A stretch of DNA of 64,000 bases from Lactobacillus hominis DSM 23910 = CRBIP 24.179 (GTDB taxonomy: Bacteria; Bacillota; Bacilli; Lactobacillales; Lactobacillaceae). Positions within the stretch are counted from its first letter, which is position 1. Each line of letters starts with the position of its first letter. The stretch spans positions 124,001 through 188,000 of the forward strand of contig NZ_CAKE01000002.1 of NCBI RefSeq assembly GCF_000296835.1. Reading direction: 5' to 3'. A program made the position numbers and the translations under genes. Positions 51,440 to 59,916 of the stretch are shown piece after piece. A model generated the notes under the pieces. The model made no database searches and was not told where the DNA came from. It was given only the letters and a program-made list of their open reading frames with translations.

Positions 51440-51754
51440 ATGAATGTAACTTTTTCTAATAAGGGTTGTAAGGCTTTCTTTAAAAAATATCCTCATAACT
51501 TTGAAGAAGCAAAAAGAAAAATCGAAAAAGCAATTGCTGTTGAAATCAAAACGAATATGAAAAAAGTTAAACTAGCAACTAGAAATAAAGTTAATGGTCT
51601 TTCTTGCTATGAAATGCGTTTAAATTTAGGAAAAATCGGCTCCGTTCGTATCGCCTTTACTCTTGAAAAAGATCAAGCGATTGTTTATTATCTAACGACA
51701 ATTCTGCAAAAAGATAAGTTTAGCAAGGCATTAGATAAAGCTTTATTTAATTAA
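51440..51754 (+). CDS. RelE/ParE-fold toxin-like protein, orphan
   Basis: The 104-residue basic product has the order of helices and strands seen in RelE/HigB-type toxins: an N-terminal helix pair, then KKVKLATRNKVNGLSCYEMRL, IGSVRIAFTLEKDQAIVYYL and a C-terminal helix. These proteins usually cut ribosome-bound mRNA. No partner antitoxin lies within 100 bases on either side: upstream is a terminator, downstream an independent basic protein. Only a weak AGAGAG ribosome binding site is present. The call rests on pattern and size, so it is tentative. Confidence 0.5.
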   Translation: MNVTFSNKGCKAFFKKYPHNFEEAKRKIEKAIAVEIKTNMKKVKLATRNKVNGLSCYEMRLNLGKIGSVRIAFTLEKDQAIVYYLTTILQKDKFSKALDKALFN

Positions 51755-51774
51755 TAAAATTCAAACTCTTTACC

Positions 51775-51803
51775 TTGGCATTGAATAAAAATATGTCTAT
51801 AAT
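51775..51803 (+). promoter_or_regulatory. promoter of the basic protein gene at 51846
   Basis: TTGGCA (51775-51780) and TATAAT (51798-51803), spacing 17. Confidence 0.82.
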
Positions 51804-51845
51804 AGTACGGCGTATAGTTACAAAATAAGGGGTGAATTTCTGATC

Positions 51846-52367
51846 ATGAAGCGTATAAACTACACTAGAAAACATCACATGTACTTAATGAACCATAAAA
51901 ATGGTGACGTCATTGAAGTAAAGATGGATAAGAAGAACAAATCATTCAAGAAGATTCGACTTTATCGTCAAGATGGTTTAGGAAACTATTATCTAGATCC
52001 GCATGCAGAATTTAAAGAAAAAGATCAGAATAGTTTAGCCACCAAAGAAAATATCGTTGAGGCCGGTAAAAAAGTTAGTCGCCACGTGGCTAGTCCTCAT
52101 CACTGGCACCACAAGGTTAGACCGATCTTTAACGCAGATCATAAGATTATTGACTTTGAGCCACGATTGAATTTAAAACATCATACTCAAGTTCAAAATG
52201 CGAAAAGATATTTGCGCCACTTAGAAAATAATCATGCTGATTTTCTTTTCCGCAAGAACAATAAAGGCTACTTAAAAGCACCTTGGAATTATGTCAAAGA
52301 CGTCATCTATGAAGACCGCAATAAAGAAATGGTCTTAGCTCATAAAGTACACAAGTTAACCAAATAA
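51846..52367 (+). CDS. uncharacterised basic protein
   Basis: I do not recognise a family. The 173-residue product is rich in Lys, His and Arg, has no signal or membrane segment, and contains HVASPHHWHHKVRPIFNADH in the middle. The composition suggests a nucleic-acid-associated cytoplasmic protein, but there is no motif to prove it. It has a consensus promoter, an AAGGGGTG ribosome binding site and its own terminator, so it is a real, independently expressed gene. Confidence 0.7.
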   Translation: MKRINYTRKHHMYLMNHKNGDVIEVKMDKKNKSFKKIRLYRQDGLGNYYLDPHAEFKEKDQNSLATKENIVEAGKKVSRHVASPHHWHHKVRPIFNADHKIIDFEPRLNLKHHTQVQNAKRYLRHLENNHADFLFRKNNKGYLKAPWNYVKDVIYEDRNKEMVLAHKVHKLTK

Positions 52368-52368
52368 G

Positions 52369-52404
52369 AAAAAATGTCTGGAAAAAAATCTAGGCATTTT
52401 TTAA
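52369..52404 (+). terminator. terminator of the basic protein gene
   Basis: AAAAATG.CT pairs with AG.CATTTTT around a 12-base loop, followed by T's. It directly follows the stop codon. Confidence 0.65.
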
Positions 52405-52463
52405 TTTTCATAGATTTATAAACCTGCTGCACTAAAAAATAAAATGAAAGAGATTAAATATCA

Positions 52464-52768
52464 ATGGAACTTAAAGAATTAACTATAATCAATGACATCG
52501 AAATGAAACAACTTCTTACTACTTGGGAAAGCTCAGTAACTGCAACTCATAATTTCCTTGTTGGAAATGTTATTTGTGAATGCCACTAAACGCGTTAGCA
52601 AAAAGTTGCTCACTTATCCAATACCATGTTGGTCAATTAGCTGTTAACGAACAGAATCCTGCAGCTAAGGGATTTTATGAACATATGGGATTTGAGGTAG
52701 TCTCCCGCTCGCCCCTTGACGATCAAGGTAACCCTTACCCAATTTTAAATATGGTTTTGCTTTATTAG
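52464..52768 (+). pseudogene. GNAT acetyltransferase remnant
   Basis: From ATG 52464 the frame reads MELKELTIINDIEMKQLLTT and stops after 38 codons. In another frame from about 52580 it resumes QLAVNEQNPAAKGFYEHMGF and QGNPYPILNMVL, the C-terminal half of a GNAT protein (VNEQNPxAxxFYxxxGF). A third frame between them contains KKLLTY, the usual stretch just before. The central acetyl-CoA-binding part is largely deleted and the frame is broken at least twice. A functional enzyme is not possible. Confidence 0.8.
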
Positions 52769-52803
52769 AGTAATTTCTCCATTTCATCTCCCATCTCTTT
52801 TTC

Positions 52804-52832
52804 TTGCTTACAAATTTAAAAAAGCTTATAAA
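52804..52832 (+). promoter_or_regulatory. candidate oxc promoter
   Basis: TTGCTT (52804-52809) and TATAAA (52827-52832), spacing 17, about 75 bases before oxc. Confidence 0.55.
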
Positions 52833-52908
52833 TAACTTGAACGCATCTTTATTTGGAATAGCGCTTTTGAACAATAGCAAGATTTATCATTACCATGGAG
52901 GTTTTGTT

Positions 52909-54645
52909 ATGGTAGATGACTCTTTAAATAGAACCGGTGCCAGTTTATTAATTGACGCACTGCAAGCAAATGGGATTAACAATTTATATGGAGTTGTAGG
53001 AATTCCAATCACCGATTTAGCAAGACTAGCTGAATTGAAAGGTATGAAATATTATGGCTTTCGTCGTGAAGACTCAGCTGTAGATGCAGCTGCTGCTGCT
53101 GGATTTTTAACTAAAAAACCTGGTGTAGCTATGACTGTATCTGCTCCAGGTTTTTTGAATGGACTAACAGCTTTAGCACAAGCTACTAAGAATTGCTTCC
53201 CATTAATTATGATTTCAGGATCTTCAGAACGTCACATTATTGACTTGTCTCAAGGTGACTATGAAGGATTAGATCAATATAATACTGCTAAACCATTTTG
53301 CAAGAAAGCTTATCGTATTGATAGAGCTCAAGACGTGGGAATTGCAGTTGCACGTGCTATTCGCACAGCCGTTTCGGGTAGACCAGGTGGGGTTTATCTT
53401 GACTTACCAGCTGACACTATTGCTCAACTTAATAATGATCTTGGTGAAAAGAACATGGGTGTTTACAGGTTAGTTGACCCTGCTCCATTACAGCAGCCAA
53501 GCGATGAGGCAATTAATCGTGCCGTTGACATCATAAAACAAGCTAAGAAACCTTTAATCATTCTTGGTAAAGGTGCTGCTTATGATAGAACTGAAAAACA
53601 AGTTCAAGAATTAATTAACCAGACTGATATTCCATTTTTGCCAATGTCCATGGCTAAAGGTGTTGTGCCTGATGACGATAAGCACTCTGCATCTGCAGCT
53701 CGTTCATTATCATTAAAGGGTGCCGACGTTGTTATTCTAATTGGTGCTAGATTAAACTGGATGCTTTCATACGGGAACGCACCACAATTCAACCCAGATG
53801 CTAAATTCATTCAATTAGATATTGATGCAACTCAATTTGATTCTGCACAAAAGATCTCTGCCCCACTTCAAGGTGACTTAACCTCTACCTTAAACAAATT
53901 AGTTCCAGCTCTTACTGCAACTGGATATAAAACCCCTTCTGACTGGCTTGATGCAATTGCTCAAGATACTGCCAAGAATGATGCTAAGTTTGCTAAGAGA
54001 ATTAAAGCCGGCGAAACTAATCCAAAATTCGGTTACTACGGAGCTATTGAACCAATTAATGACTACTTCCAAGAACATCCTGATACCTACCTGGTAAGTG
54101 AAGGTGCTAATACACTTGATATTGGTCGTGACATGATCGGTATGAAACTTCCTCGTCATAGACTTGATACTGGTACTTGGGGAGTCATGGGCGTTGGCAT
54201 GGGTTATGCTATCGCAACTGCTATTGAAACTGACAAGCATGTTGTTGCTTTAGATGGTGATAGTGCTTTTGGTTTTGATGGTATGGATGTTGAAACAATG
54301 TGTCGCTACAACCTCCCAATTACTGTTGTAGTTATTAACAATGGTGGTATTTACAACGGTGTTGAAAATGTTGTTCCTAATCAATTAGGTCCAACTACTC
54401 TTGATCCAACTGCTAGATACGATTTAATTGCTAAGGCATTTGGCGGTGACAATTACTACGTTACTAATTATCAAGAAATGAAAGATACTTTTACTACAGC
54501 TGTTGAATCTGGTCGTCCCAACATTATCAATGTTCAAATTGATCCATCAATGGGTAAGGAATCTGGACATATTGGTAATTTAAACCCAACATTAAACTTA
54601 AAACCTCTTGAAGAAGCAGAAAAAGAGAAAAGCGAAAAGGAGTAA
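52909..54645 (+). CDS. oxc: oxalyl-CoA decarboxylase
   Basis: Oxc is a thiamine-diphosphate enzyme that turns oxalyl-CoA into formyl-CoA and CO2. The ATG at 52909 follows GGAGG by seven bases and gives 578 residues. The N-terminal TPP domain has the cofactor-activating Glu near residue 54 (RREDSAVDAAAA). The central domain and C-terminal TPP-binding motif GDSAFGFDGMDVETMC...NNGG begin near 449. The next gene is its partner frc. Earlier in-frame starts have no ribosome binding site. Oxalate degradation gives acid tolerance in gut lactobacilli. Confidence 0.95.
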   Translation: MVDDSLNRTGASLLIDALQANGINNLYGVVGIPITDLARLAELKGMKYYGFRREDSAVDAAAAAGFLTKKPGVAMTVSAPGFLNGLTALAQATKNCFPLIMISGSSERHIIDLSQGDYEGLDQYNTAKPFCKKAYRIDRAQDVGIAVARAIRTAVSGRPGGVYLDLPADTIAQLNNDLGEKNMGVYRLVDPAPLQQPSDEAINRAVDIIKQAKKPLIILGKGAAYDRTEKQVQELINQTDIPFLPMSMAKGVVPDDDKHSASAARSLSLKGADVVILIGARLNWMLSYGNAPQFNPDAKFIQLDIDATQFDSAQKISAPLQGDLTSTLNKLVPALTATGYKTPSDWLDAIAQDTAKNDAKFAKRIKAGETNPKFGYYGAIEPINDYFQEHPDTYLVSEGANTLDIGRDMIGMKLPRHRLDTGTWGVMGVGMGYAIATAIETDKHVVALDGDSAFGFDGMDVETMCRYNLPITVVVINNGGIYNGVENVVPNQLGPTTLDPTARYDLIAKAFGGDNYYVTNYQEMKDTFTTAVESGRPNIINVQIDPSMGKESGHIGNLNPTLNLKPLEEAEKEKSEKE

Positions 54646-54650
54646 TTAAA

Positions 54651-56009
54651 ATGAGCGAAAATGAAAAAAATGAGCAAAATGAATATGCTCCACTAAAAGG
54701 AATTAAAGTCATCGACTGGACTCAAGTACAATCTGGTCCTTCATGTACACAACTTTTAGCATGGTTAGGTGCTGAAGTTATAAAAATTGAACGTACTAAT
54801 ACCGGTGACCCAACTAGAAACGAATTGCTTGATATTAAAGATTCTTGGAGTCTTTACTTCTTACAATTAAACGCAAACAAGAAGTCTTTAACTGTTGATA
54901 TCAAGGCTCCAGAAGGTAAAAAGATTATGTACGACTTAATTAAGAAAGCCGACGTATTCGTAGAAAACATTGCTCCTGGTTCAGCTGATAGAAATGGGTT
55001 CGGCTGGGATAAACTTCACGAATTAAATCCTAGATTAATTTATGCTTCATTAAAGGGCTTCAACCAAGGTTCACGTTTTGAAAACGTTAAAGCCTTTGAA
55101 CCAGTTGCTCAATCTGCTGGTGGGGCTGCCTCTGCTACTGGTTGGAACAAAGGAAAAGATAATGTTCCTACTCAGTCAGCTGCTGCGTTAGGTGATTCAA
55201 ACTCAGGGATGCACTTAGCAATCGGTATTTTAGCAGCGCTACTTCAACGTGAACATACTGGTGAAGGTACTTTTGTTTACCAATCAATGCAAGATGCAGT
55301 ATTGAATCTTTGCCGTATTAAATTACGTGACCAAATCATGTTAGATAACTTAGGTGCTCTTCCTCACTATGCTGTTTACCCTGACTGGAAGTGGGGTAAG
55401 GCAATTCCTCGCTCAGAAAACACTGAAGGCGGTCAAGTTATTGGCTGGACTTACAAGGCAAAAGGCTGGGAAACTGATCCAAACGCTTACGTTTACATTG
55501 TTGTTCAAAACGAAAACAAGAAATGGGACAAGCTATGTGAAGCAATGGGTCACCCAGAATGGGAAACTGATCCAAGATTCGTTGATTGGCAACACCGTCA
55601 ATTACACAAAGAAGAACTTTACCCACTAATCGAAGAATATACTAAGCAATACGATAAATACACTCTAACTAAAGAACTTGGTGCTGCTGGTGTTCCTGTT
55701 GGTCCTATTCTTGACTGGCATGAACTTGAAAACGATCCTGACTTAAATAAAGATGGTTCCATCGTCACTATTAATCAAGGTGGCAATCGTGGCAACTTTA
55801 AGACTATTGGTTTGCCATTTACTCTTTCAAACTACAAGCCAGTTTATGATAAGGCTCCAGATTTAGGCGAAAACAACAAAGAAATTTTATCTAAATTGGG
55901 CTATGATCCTGATCAAATCGAAGATCTTGTTAATAAAGGCGTTATTTCTAAAGCTAAAGGGCCAAAGAATCCGCGCACTAAAGTAATTATTGATGGGAAA
56001 GAGCAATAA
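54651..56009 (+). CDS. frc: formyl-CoA:oxalate CoA-transferase
   Basis: Frc moves CoA from formyl-CoA to oxalate, so with Oxc it forms a cycle that consumes oxalate and a proton and releases formate. The 452-residue class III CoA-transferase starts with a charged NEKNEQNEYAPLKG segment. It has GIKVIDWTQVQSGPSCTQLL near residue 18, the catalytic Asp near 182 in LGDSNSG, and SMQDAVLNLCRIKLRDQ. It begins six bases after oxc with AAAAGGAG. No oxalate transporter gene is adjacent. Confidence 0.95.
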   Translation: MSENEKNEQNEYAPLKGIKVIDWTQVQSGPSCTQLLAWLGAEVIKIERTNTGDPTRNELLDIKDSWSLYFLQLNANKKSLTVDIKAPEGKKIMYDLIKKADVFVENIAPGSADRNGFGWDKLHELNPRLIYASLKGFNQGSRFENVKAFEPVAQSAGGAASATGWNKGKDNVPTQSAAALGDSNSGMHLAIGILAALLQREHTGEGTFVYQSMQDAVLNLCRIKLRDQIMLDNLGALPHYAVYPDWKWGKAIPRSENTEGGQVIGWTYKAKGWETDPNAYVYIVVQNENKKWDKLCEAMGHPEWETDPRFVDWQHRQLHKEELYPLIEEYTKQYDKYTLTKELGAAGVPVGPILDWHELENDPDLNKDGSIVTINQGGNRGNFKTIGLPFTLSNYKPVYDKAPDLGENNKEILSKLGYDPDQIEDLVNKGVISKAKGPKNPRTKVIIDGKEQ

Positions 56010-56028
56010 TTACGAGTTAAATTTTGTG

Positions 56029-56099
56029 CAAAAAACAGTTAGATTAATTTCCAATGTCATTAAGTGAAGGCATTGGATTAATTTCTAACTGTTTTTTTA
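56029..56099 (+). terminator. terminator of oxc-frc
   Basis: AAAAAACAGTTAGA and TCTAACTGTTTTTT form the outer stem, TCCAATG/CATTGGA the inner one, separated by an internal loop in which both strands read ATTAATTTC-like sequence. A T-run follows. Confidence 0.85.
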
Positions 56100-56163
56100 G
56101 TATGTCATTCATTTTCAAATATTAATAAAGATATGTCATTACAATAATTTGTTACACATCCTA

Positions 56164-57312
56164 CTATTTTTCGGAAATTATCCCATCCTTATATTTAACT
56201 TTTAACTTAATAACCCGATCCATGTGGACTAAGTTAGGATTTTGACGATACAAAGCTGTTGCAGATTCAAATAATAGATAGATTTCCCCATCTTTACCAA
56301 TAATCTGCTCTAAATATGGCGGCAAAATAATAGTCTTATCTGCTTGATTTAAATCAAGATTATAGTTTGGCTTGTTCAACTTATTTCTAAAAACTAGCAG
56401 CTGAGAATTGAAATCGCCGTATGACTCAGATAATAAAATATCGTTTCTATCAAAACTGATACCTTGTATTTGAGAATATGTTGACCAATTTTCCTCCGGA
56501 ATAGCTAAATCATTTTCATACTTGTCTTTCTTAAATAAGCCCTTTTTGTTTAATCTATAGCCAAAAAGCTGACCACCATGAATTTTATCAAAATATCCTA
56601 CATAGATTTTACTTTTATGATATGTCAAATAAGATGTTCTTAAAGGTGCTGCTAGATTAGTTCCATGTTTAAATTTTATAGGTCTTTTTTGTTTTTTGAT
56701 ATTATATTTCTCCAATTCCTTTAAACTCAAAGATTGAACCTGAGCACGTTGATATTGATTAATTGTTGCAACCCATAGTCGATCATGATCATCATCATAG
56801 GTAATGCCACCCACATGATCAATATTATTCAGAGCGATAGTTTTTATAAAACGTCCAGTTTTAAAATCTAACATCCAAAGAACTGAATCAAATGTTTTAC
56901 TTTTACTATAGGCTGAAATAATCAAATATTTGTGATGAATGATGGCCAATCCTTGTGGATCCATGTCATATGCTATTCCAGGCTGACCTTGATTAGGCGA
57001 AGTATATTTAATAGCAGCCGATTGAATTAGTCCCGGAATCACATAAAAAGTCGGTTTTTGTTTAAAATTTAAATTTTTATAGACATCAGGATAAGTTTCA
57101 AATAGTACTGATTTGAAGTCCTTAGTAGAATAAGATGCGGGACGAGTACTAGTATTGTCAACTAATGCGGGCTGCGATTTTATAGAGGAATGATGGGGCA
57201 CTTCTTTCTTTTTATAATTAGTCCAAAGCATAAAAAATATTACACATAAGGCTAAAATGATCATTGAAATAATCCAATAATATAACTTTTTGGATATATT
57301 TTTATTTAACAC
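56164..57312 (-). CDS. membrane-anchored propeller-like protein of unknown function
   Basis: I do not recognise a named family. The 382-residue product has a basic start, one membrane segment (~13-31, WIISMIILALCVIFFMLW) and a long outside domain. Repeated strand-rich blocks (DPQGLAIIHHKYLIISAYS, HVGGITYDDDHDRLWVATIN, QIQGISFDRNDILLSESYG, LEQIIGKDGEIYLLFESATA) resemble the blades of a beta-propeller. GTG at 57312 is the start, with GAGGG ahead. The C-terminus is complete. A surface sensory or binding role is only a guess. Confidence 0.6.
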   Translation of the reverse strand: MLNKNISKKLYYWIISMIILALCVIFFMLWTNYKKKEVPHHSSIKSQPALVDNTSTRPASYSTKDFKSVLFETYPDVYKNLNFKQKPTFYVIPGLIQSAAIKYTSPNQGQPGIAYDMDPQGLAIIHHKYLIISAYSKSKTFDSVLWMLDFKTGRFIKTIALNNIDHVGGITYDDDHDRLWVATINQYQRAQVQSLSLKELEKYNIKKQKRPIKFKHGTNLAAPLRTSYLTYHKSKIYVGYFDKIHGGQLFGYRLNKKGLFKKDKYENDLAIPEENWSTYSQIQGISFDRNDILLSESYGDFNSQLLVFRNKLNKPNYNLDLNQADKTIILPPYLEQIIGKDGEIYLLFESATALYRQNPNLVHMDRVIKLKVKYKDGIISEK

Positions 57313-57478
57313 CCAATATCCCTCACTTTAGTTTAATAGTCTTTATTATCTATTCTAAAATATTCTTTGCTAACTATCATTTTAATATGCTGATTCATGC
57401 TAGAATCTAAAGGGTTTAATTTGATTTGATTTTACAATTGGCGTAAACATTTCAAATAAATATAAGGTTTAATTAATT

Positions 57479-57997
57479 ATGATCGAAATCAAAAAAATAA
57501 CTGCAAATAATAAAAATGATATTAACTTACCCAATCAACCATTCAAAATTTGGGGTAAATTAATTCCAAGTCTTAATAATGAAAAATGGGATTACAAAAT
57601 TCATAAGTTTGCTAAAACATTTCAACAATGTTTTCCAAATGAGAATTACCAACATGATCCAAATTTAATTTATATTGGTGCCTATGATAATAACCACTGC
57701 ATCGGACTAGCTATTTTTAGTAAATCTATGTTCAATTACTTATACTTAGATGATCTAAAAATTGATATAGATTACCGAAGGCGTCATATCGGTAGTCGAT
57801 TAATTGAAGCCGGCTTAAGCGAAGCAAAACAGCTAAACTTACAAGGAATTTACACAATCGCTCAAGATAATAATCTATCAGCTTGTCTTTTTTATTTAAA
57901 TAATAAATTTGAAATTGGTGGTTTTAATAATCGCGATTATTGTGGAACTGCTCAAGAAGGAAAAGCAGATATCTATTTTTATCGAGATTGTAAGTAA
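57479..57997 (+). CDS. GNAT acetyltransferase, streptothricin acetyltransferase-like
   Basis: The 172-residue product is a complete GNAT fold. YRRRHIGSRLIEAGLSEAK near residue 99 is the acetyl-CoA loop (R-x-x-H/G-I-G), and AQDNNLSACLFYLNNKFEIGGF is the conserved fourth block. The blocks GAYDNNHCIGLAIFSKSM, YLYLDDLKIDIDYRR and the IGGFNNRDY end resemble SatA/YyaR-type streptothricin N-acetyltransferases. Substrate is not certain. It ends at one of the repeated GCAATTGCGAGC-type terminators. Confidence 0.75.
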   Translation: MIEIKKITANNKNDINLPNQPFKIWGKLIPSLNNEKWDYKIHKFAKTFQQCFPNENYQHDPNLIYIGAYDNNHCIGLAIFSKSMFNYLYLDDLKIDIDYRRRHIGSRLIEAGLSEAKQLNLQGIYTIAQDNNLSACLFYLNNKFEIGGFNNRDYCGTAQEGKADIYFYRDCK

Positions 57998-58028
57998 AAG
58001 CCCGCAAAGTTAATTGCGAGCTTTTTTG
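57996..58028. terminator. repeated terminator, copy 1
   Basis: AAAAGC.CGCAA pairs with TTGCG.GCTTTT around AGTTAA, with T-runs on both strands. It serves the convergent GNAT and yjdF genes. Nearly the same hairpin recurs at 59917, 61913 and 62315. Confidence 0.88.
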
Positions 58029-58030
58029 CA

Positions 58031-58440
58031 TTAATGACCGCGATGCTTTTCTCGGCGTTTAGTTCGTTTTTGTAAGAAACGTCCTTCTTGTTCTTCTCGT
58101 TTCCTATCCTTATTTGCCTTTTTCTTGGCTATCTTTGACTGCTCAAACTGCTTTTTCAATGCTTGTTGAGCTTTGGTACCAATATTTTTCTTTTTTGTAG
58201 CCTTATGAGCCAATCTTTGTGCTCTCTTAGGATTAACAGGATGAATCTTTTCTTCACTGTAGTTTGATAAAAATGCAGTTTCGAATACTGAAAGTTTACT
58301 AGCTTAAGTATCTCTGACATATGTGGCAGGGATGCTCCTAAATTAACCTGTGCTACTTCATAATTAGCGCCATCAATCCGTTCAAAAATTGCTTTATAAA
58401 ACGGATCATCAAAAATAATAGTCAATTCACCTTTAATCAT
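58031..58440 (-). pseudogene. yjdF: YjdF-family protein (DUF2992), frameshifted
   Basis: The first part from ATG 58440 reads MIKGELTIIFDDPFYKAIFERI and AQVNLGASLPHMSEILKL. After a frame change near 58300 the C-terminal part reads FETAFLSNYSEEKIHPVNPK, then AQRLAHKATKKKNIGTKAQ and a lysine-rich end REKHRGH. Together they make one full-length YjdF protein (~136 residues). Each half alone lacks the rest. Function of YjdF is unknown, but it lies under an azaaromatic-sensing riboswitch in many Firmicutes. Either a true pseudogene or a one-base sequence error. Confidence 0.82.
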
Positions 58441-58581
58441 AATGCGTTCCTCCTAATAAAACTTATTAGGAAAGACGGACATCCTAAGGGGGGGGGAAGG
58501 TTACTGATATAAAGTTATAAACTATACATTCGGACTACCAACCGAATTGTGTTTTTACTTTTCTTATAAAAAAGTATAACA
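58441..58581 (-). promoter_or_regulatory. yjdF promoter and probable yjdF riboswitch leader with a nine-G tract
   Basis: An extended -10 TGTTATACT (58581-58573) starts a ~125-base leader before yjdF. The leader holds the stem ATTCGG/CCGAAT (58548-58527), then AACCTTCCCCCCCCC (nine C on the minus strand, 58496-58488) and the hairpin CCTAATAAG.../TTATTAGG before the AGGAGG site. The yjdF RNA motif is the expected element at this place. I cannot align it to the consensus by eye, so the assignment rests on context. Confidence 0.5.
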
Positions 58582-58649
58582 TACTGCTATATTACTCGAA
58601 CTTACGTTTTGATATAATGATATAAAATAAACGAAATTGAGGTTATATT

Positions 58650-59546
58650 ATGCCAAGAAAAAGAATGTGTACAACTACAGAGCTCATACAGCATCTTAAG
58701 TCTAAAGGTATAACATTTAGTTACATGGATACTGCTGAAGCTCAACACATGTTAGATACAACTAATTACTATTTCAAGTTAACCTCTTATAGAAAAAATT
58801 TTGCTAAAGATAATGATGAAAAATATATCAATTTAGACTTTGCATATTTAACAGATTTAGCTGCTATCGATGCGCAATTAAGAGAATACCTTTTAGAACT
58901 TACATTAGATATAGAACATGGTATTAAAACATTTATCATTACTAACATCTCTAACAATTCAACAGAAGATGGCTATTCAATAGTCCAAGAATTTAAAAAT
59001 AAATATCCTGCACAATACGAACACACTTTAACTCAGCTAAATAAAAATAGATATTTACATGATTTATATAAAAAGTATCATTCAAATATGCCAATTTGGG
59101 TATTTATGGAAATTTCTTCTTTCGGTGTTTTATCATTATTCACTGATTTTTACTATAAAAAATATAAAACTAAGAATCTTAGACAAATTCACGCTCACTT
59201 AAAGTTTTGTAAAAACATTAGGAACGCATGTGCACATAGTGATCCATTTTTAATAAACCTTTTCTCGGATAAAGAATTTTTACGTCATCCATCTGCACCA
59301 GTTATGTCTATTGGAGAAAAGATGAATATCTCCAAAGAATACATTACTGATTTGAAAATAAATGATTTGATTTCTACTTTTTATCTTCATCGAAAGATTC
59401 AAAGCTCTAAATTGGCAGAGCATAGAGTAAGAGAAGGAAAACGACTTCTAAATAGATTTAATCGACATAATGAATGGTATTCTGAAAATCAGAAGATTAA
59501 TACTTTTATATCAATTCTTGCTAAACTAATTGACTATCTAAGCTGA
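58650..59546 (+). CDS. Abi_2 (AbiD/AbiF-type) abortive infection protein
   Basis: Abi_2 proteins stop phage growth by killing or arresting the infected cell. The 298-residue cytoplasmic product has LLELTLDIEHGIKTFIITNI near residue 92 (the conserved IEHxxK block) and KNIRNACAHSDP near residue 190. There R-x4-H fits the catalytic motif of HEPN ribonucleases. Length is normal for the family. It has its own promoter region (TATAAT at 58613-58618) and a GAGG ribosome binding site. A promoter for a small RNA begins inside its last codons. AT content is higher than in housekeeping neighbours, consistent with transfer. Confidence 0.85.
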   Translation: MPRKRMCTTTELIQHLKSKGITFSYMDTAEAQHMLDTTNYYFKLTSYRKNFAKDNDEKYINLDFAYLTDLAAIDAQLREYLLELTLDIEHGIKTFIITNISNNSTEDGYSIVQEFKNKYPAQYEHTLTQLNKNRYLHDLYKKYHSNMPIWVFMEISSFGVLSLFTDFYYKKYKTKNLRQIHAHLKFCKNIRNACAHSDPFLINLFSDKEFLRHPSAPVMSIGEKMNISKEYITDLKINDLISTFYLHRKIQSSKLAEHRVREGKRLLNRFNRHNEWYSENQKINTFISILAKLIDYLS

Positions 59547-59558
59547 AAAGTCTAATAT
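59530..59558 (+). promoter_or_regulatory. promoter inside the 3' end of the Abi gene
   Basis: TTGACT (59530-59535) and TAATAT (59553-59558) with exactly 17 bases between. It overlaps the last codons and stop of the Abi gene and points into the short interval ending at the terminator at 59654. Confidence 0.6.
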
Positions 59559-59564
59559 AGTGAA

Positions 59565-59655
59565 CGAGGAAATAACGGTTAGACCGTTAGCTAATTAAGA
59601 CAATAGTTAAGATTGGTTATAGAAAAAAGCTCCAACAATAGTTGGGGCTTTTTTG
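59565..59655 (+). ncRNA. candidate small RNA downstream of the Abi gene
   Basis: Between the promoter above and a strong terminator (AAAAAAGC.CCAAC/GTTGG.GCTTTTTT, 59623-59654) lie about 60 bases with no ORF. They form AACGGT/ACCGTT around TAG (59574-59588), followed by two imperfect repeats, TAATTAAGACAA and TAGTTAAGATTG. Transcript size would be about 90 bases. Some Abi/HEPN toxins are paired with neighbouring RNAs, so this could be its antitoxin or guide. That is inference. Confidence 0.45.
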
Positions 59656-59704
59656 TATTCCATTTAACCAAAAGTAAATCTGACAACCTAATGTACTAAA
59701 AAAA

Positions 59705-59842
59705 TTAGGCATTCTCAATTCCTTCTAATCTAGCATATTTGTAAATTACGGCTGAATCTTATGAGCGAACTTCCCGAAAACCATTTTCTACAGGTTGCTC
59801 ATCACCTTTTTTCACCAACGAAACCATTTTTTCTTCTTTCAT
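59705..59842 (-). pseudogene. small ORF interrupted by one in-frame stop
   Basis: Minus-strand ATG at 59842 reads MKEEKMVSLVKKGDEQPVEN, then GFREVRS, then TAA, and continues in the same frame DSAVIYKYARLEGIENA to a second TAA. The uniform amino acid character on both sides of the stop suggests a 45-residue protein broken by a nonsense mutation. I do not recognise the family. Confidence 0.4.
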
Positions 59843-59916
59843 TTTGCCTATTCGTATATTAATTACGTAAAAAAGATGATTATTTTTTAGAGATTTTAAA
59901 ATTGTAAACTAATAGT

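Noticed and set aside
51326-51440. Minus-strand open frame ending in a lysine/leucine-rich stretch (…EEVLKRLKKLQKIEFPRSNK…)
   Set aside because: It looks somewhat coding-like but has no start or ribosome binding site and overlaps the RelE-like gene. It may be a remnant, and I could not support it as a gene.
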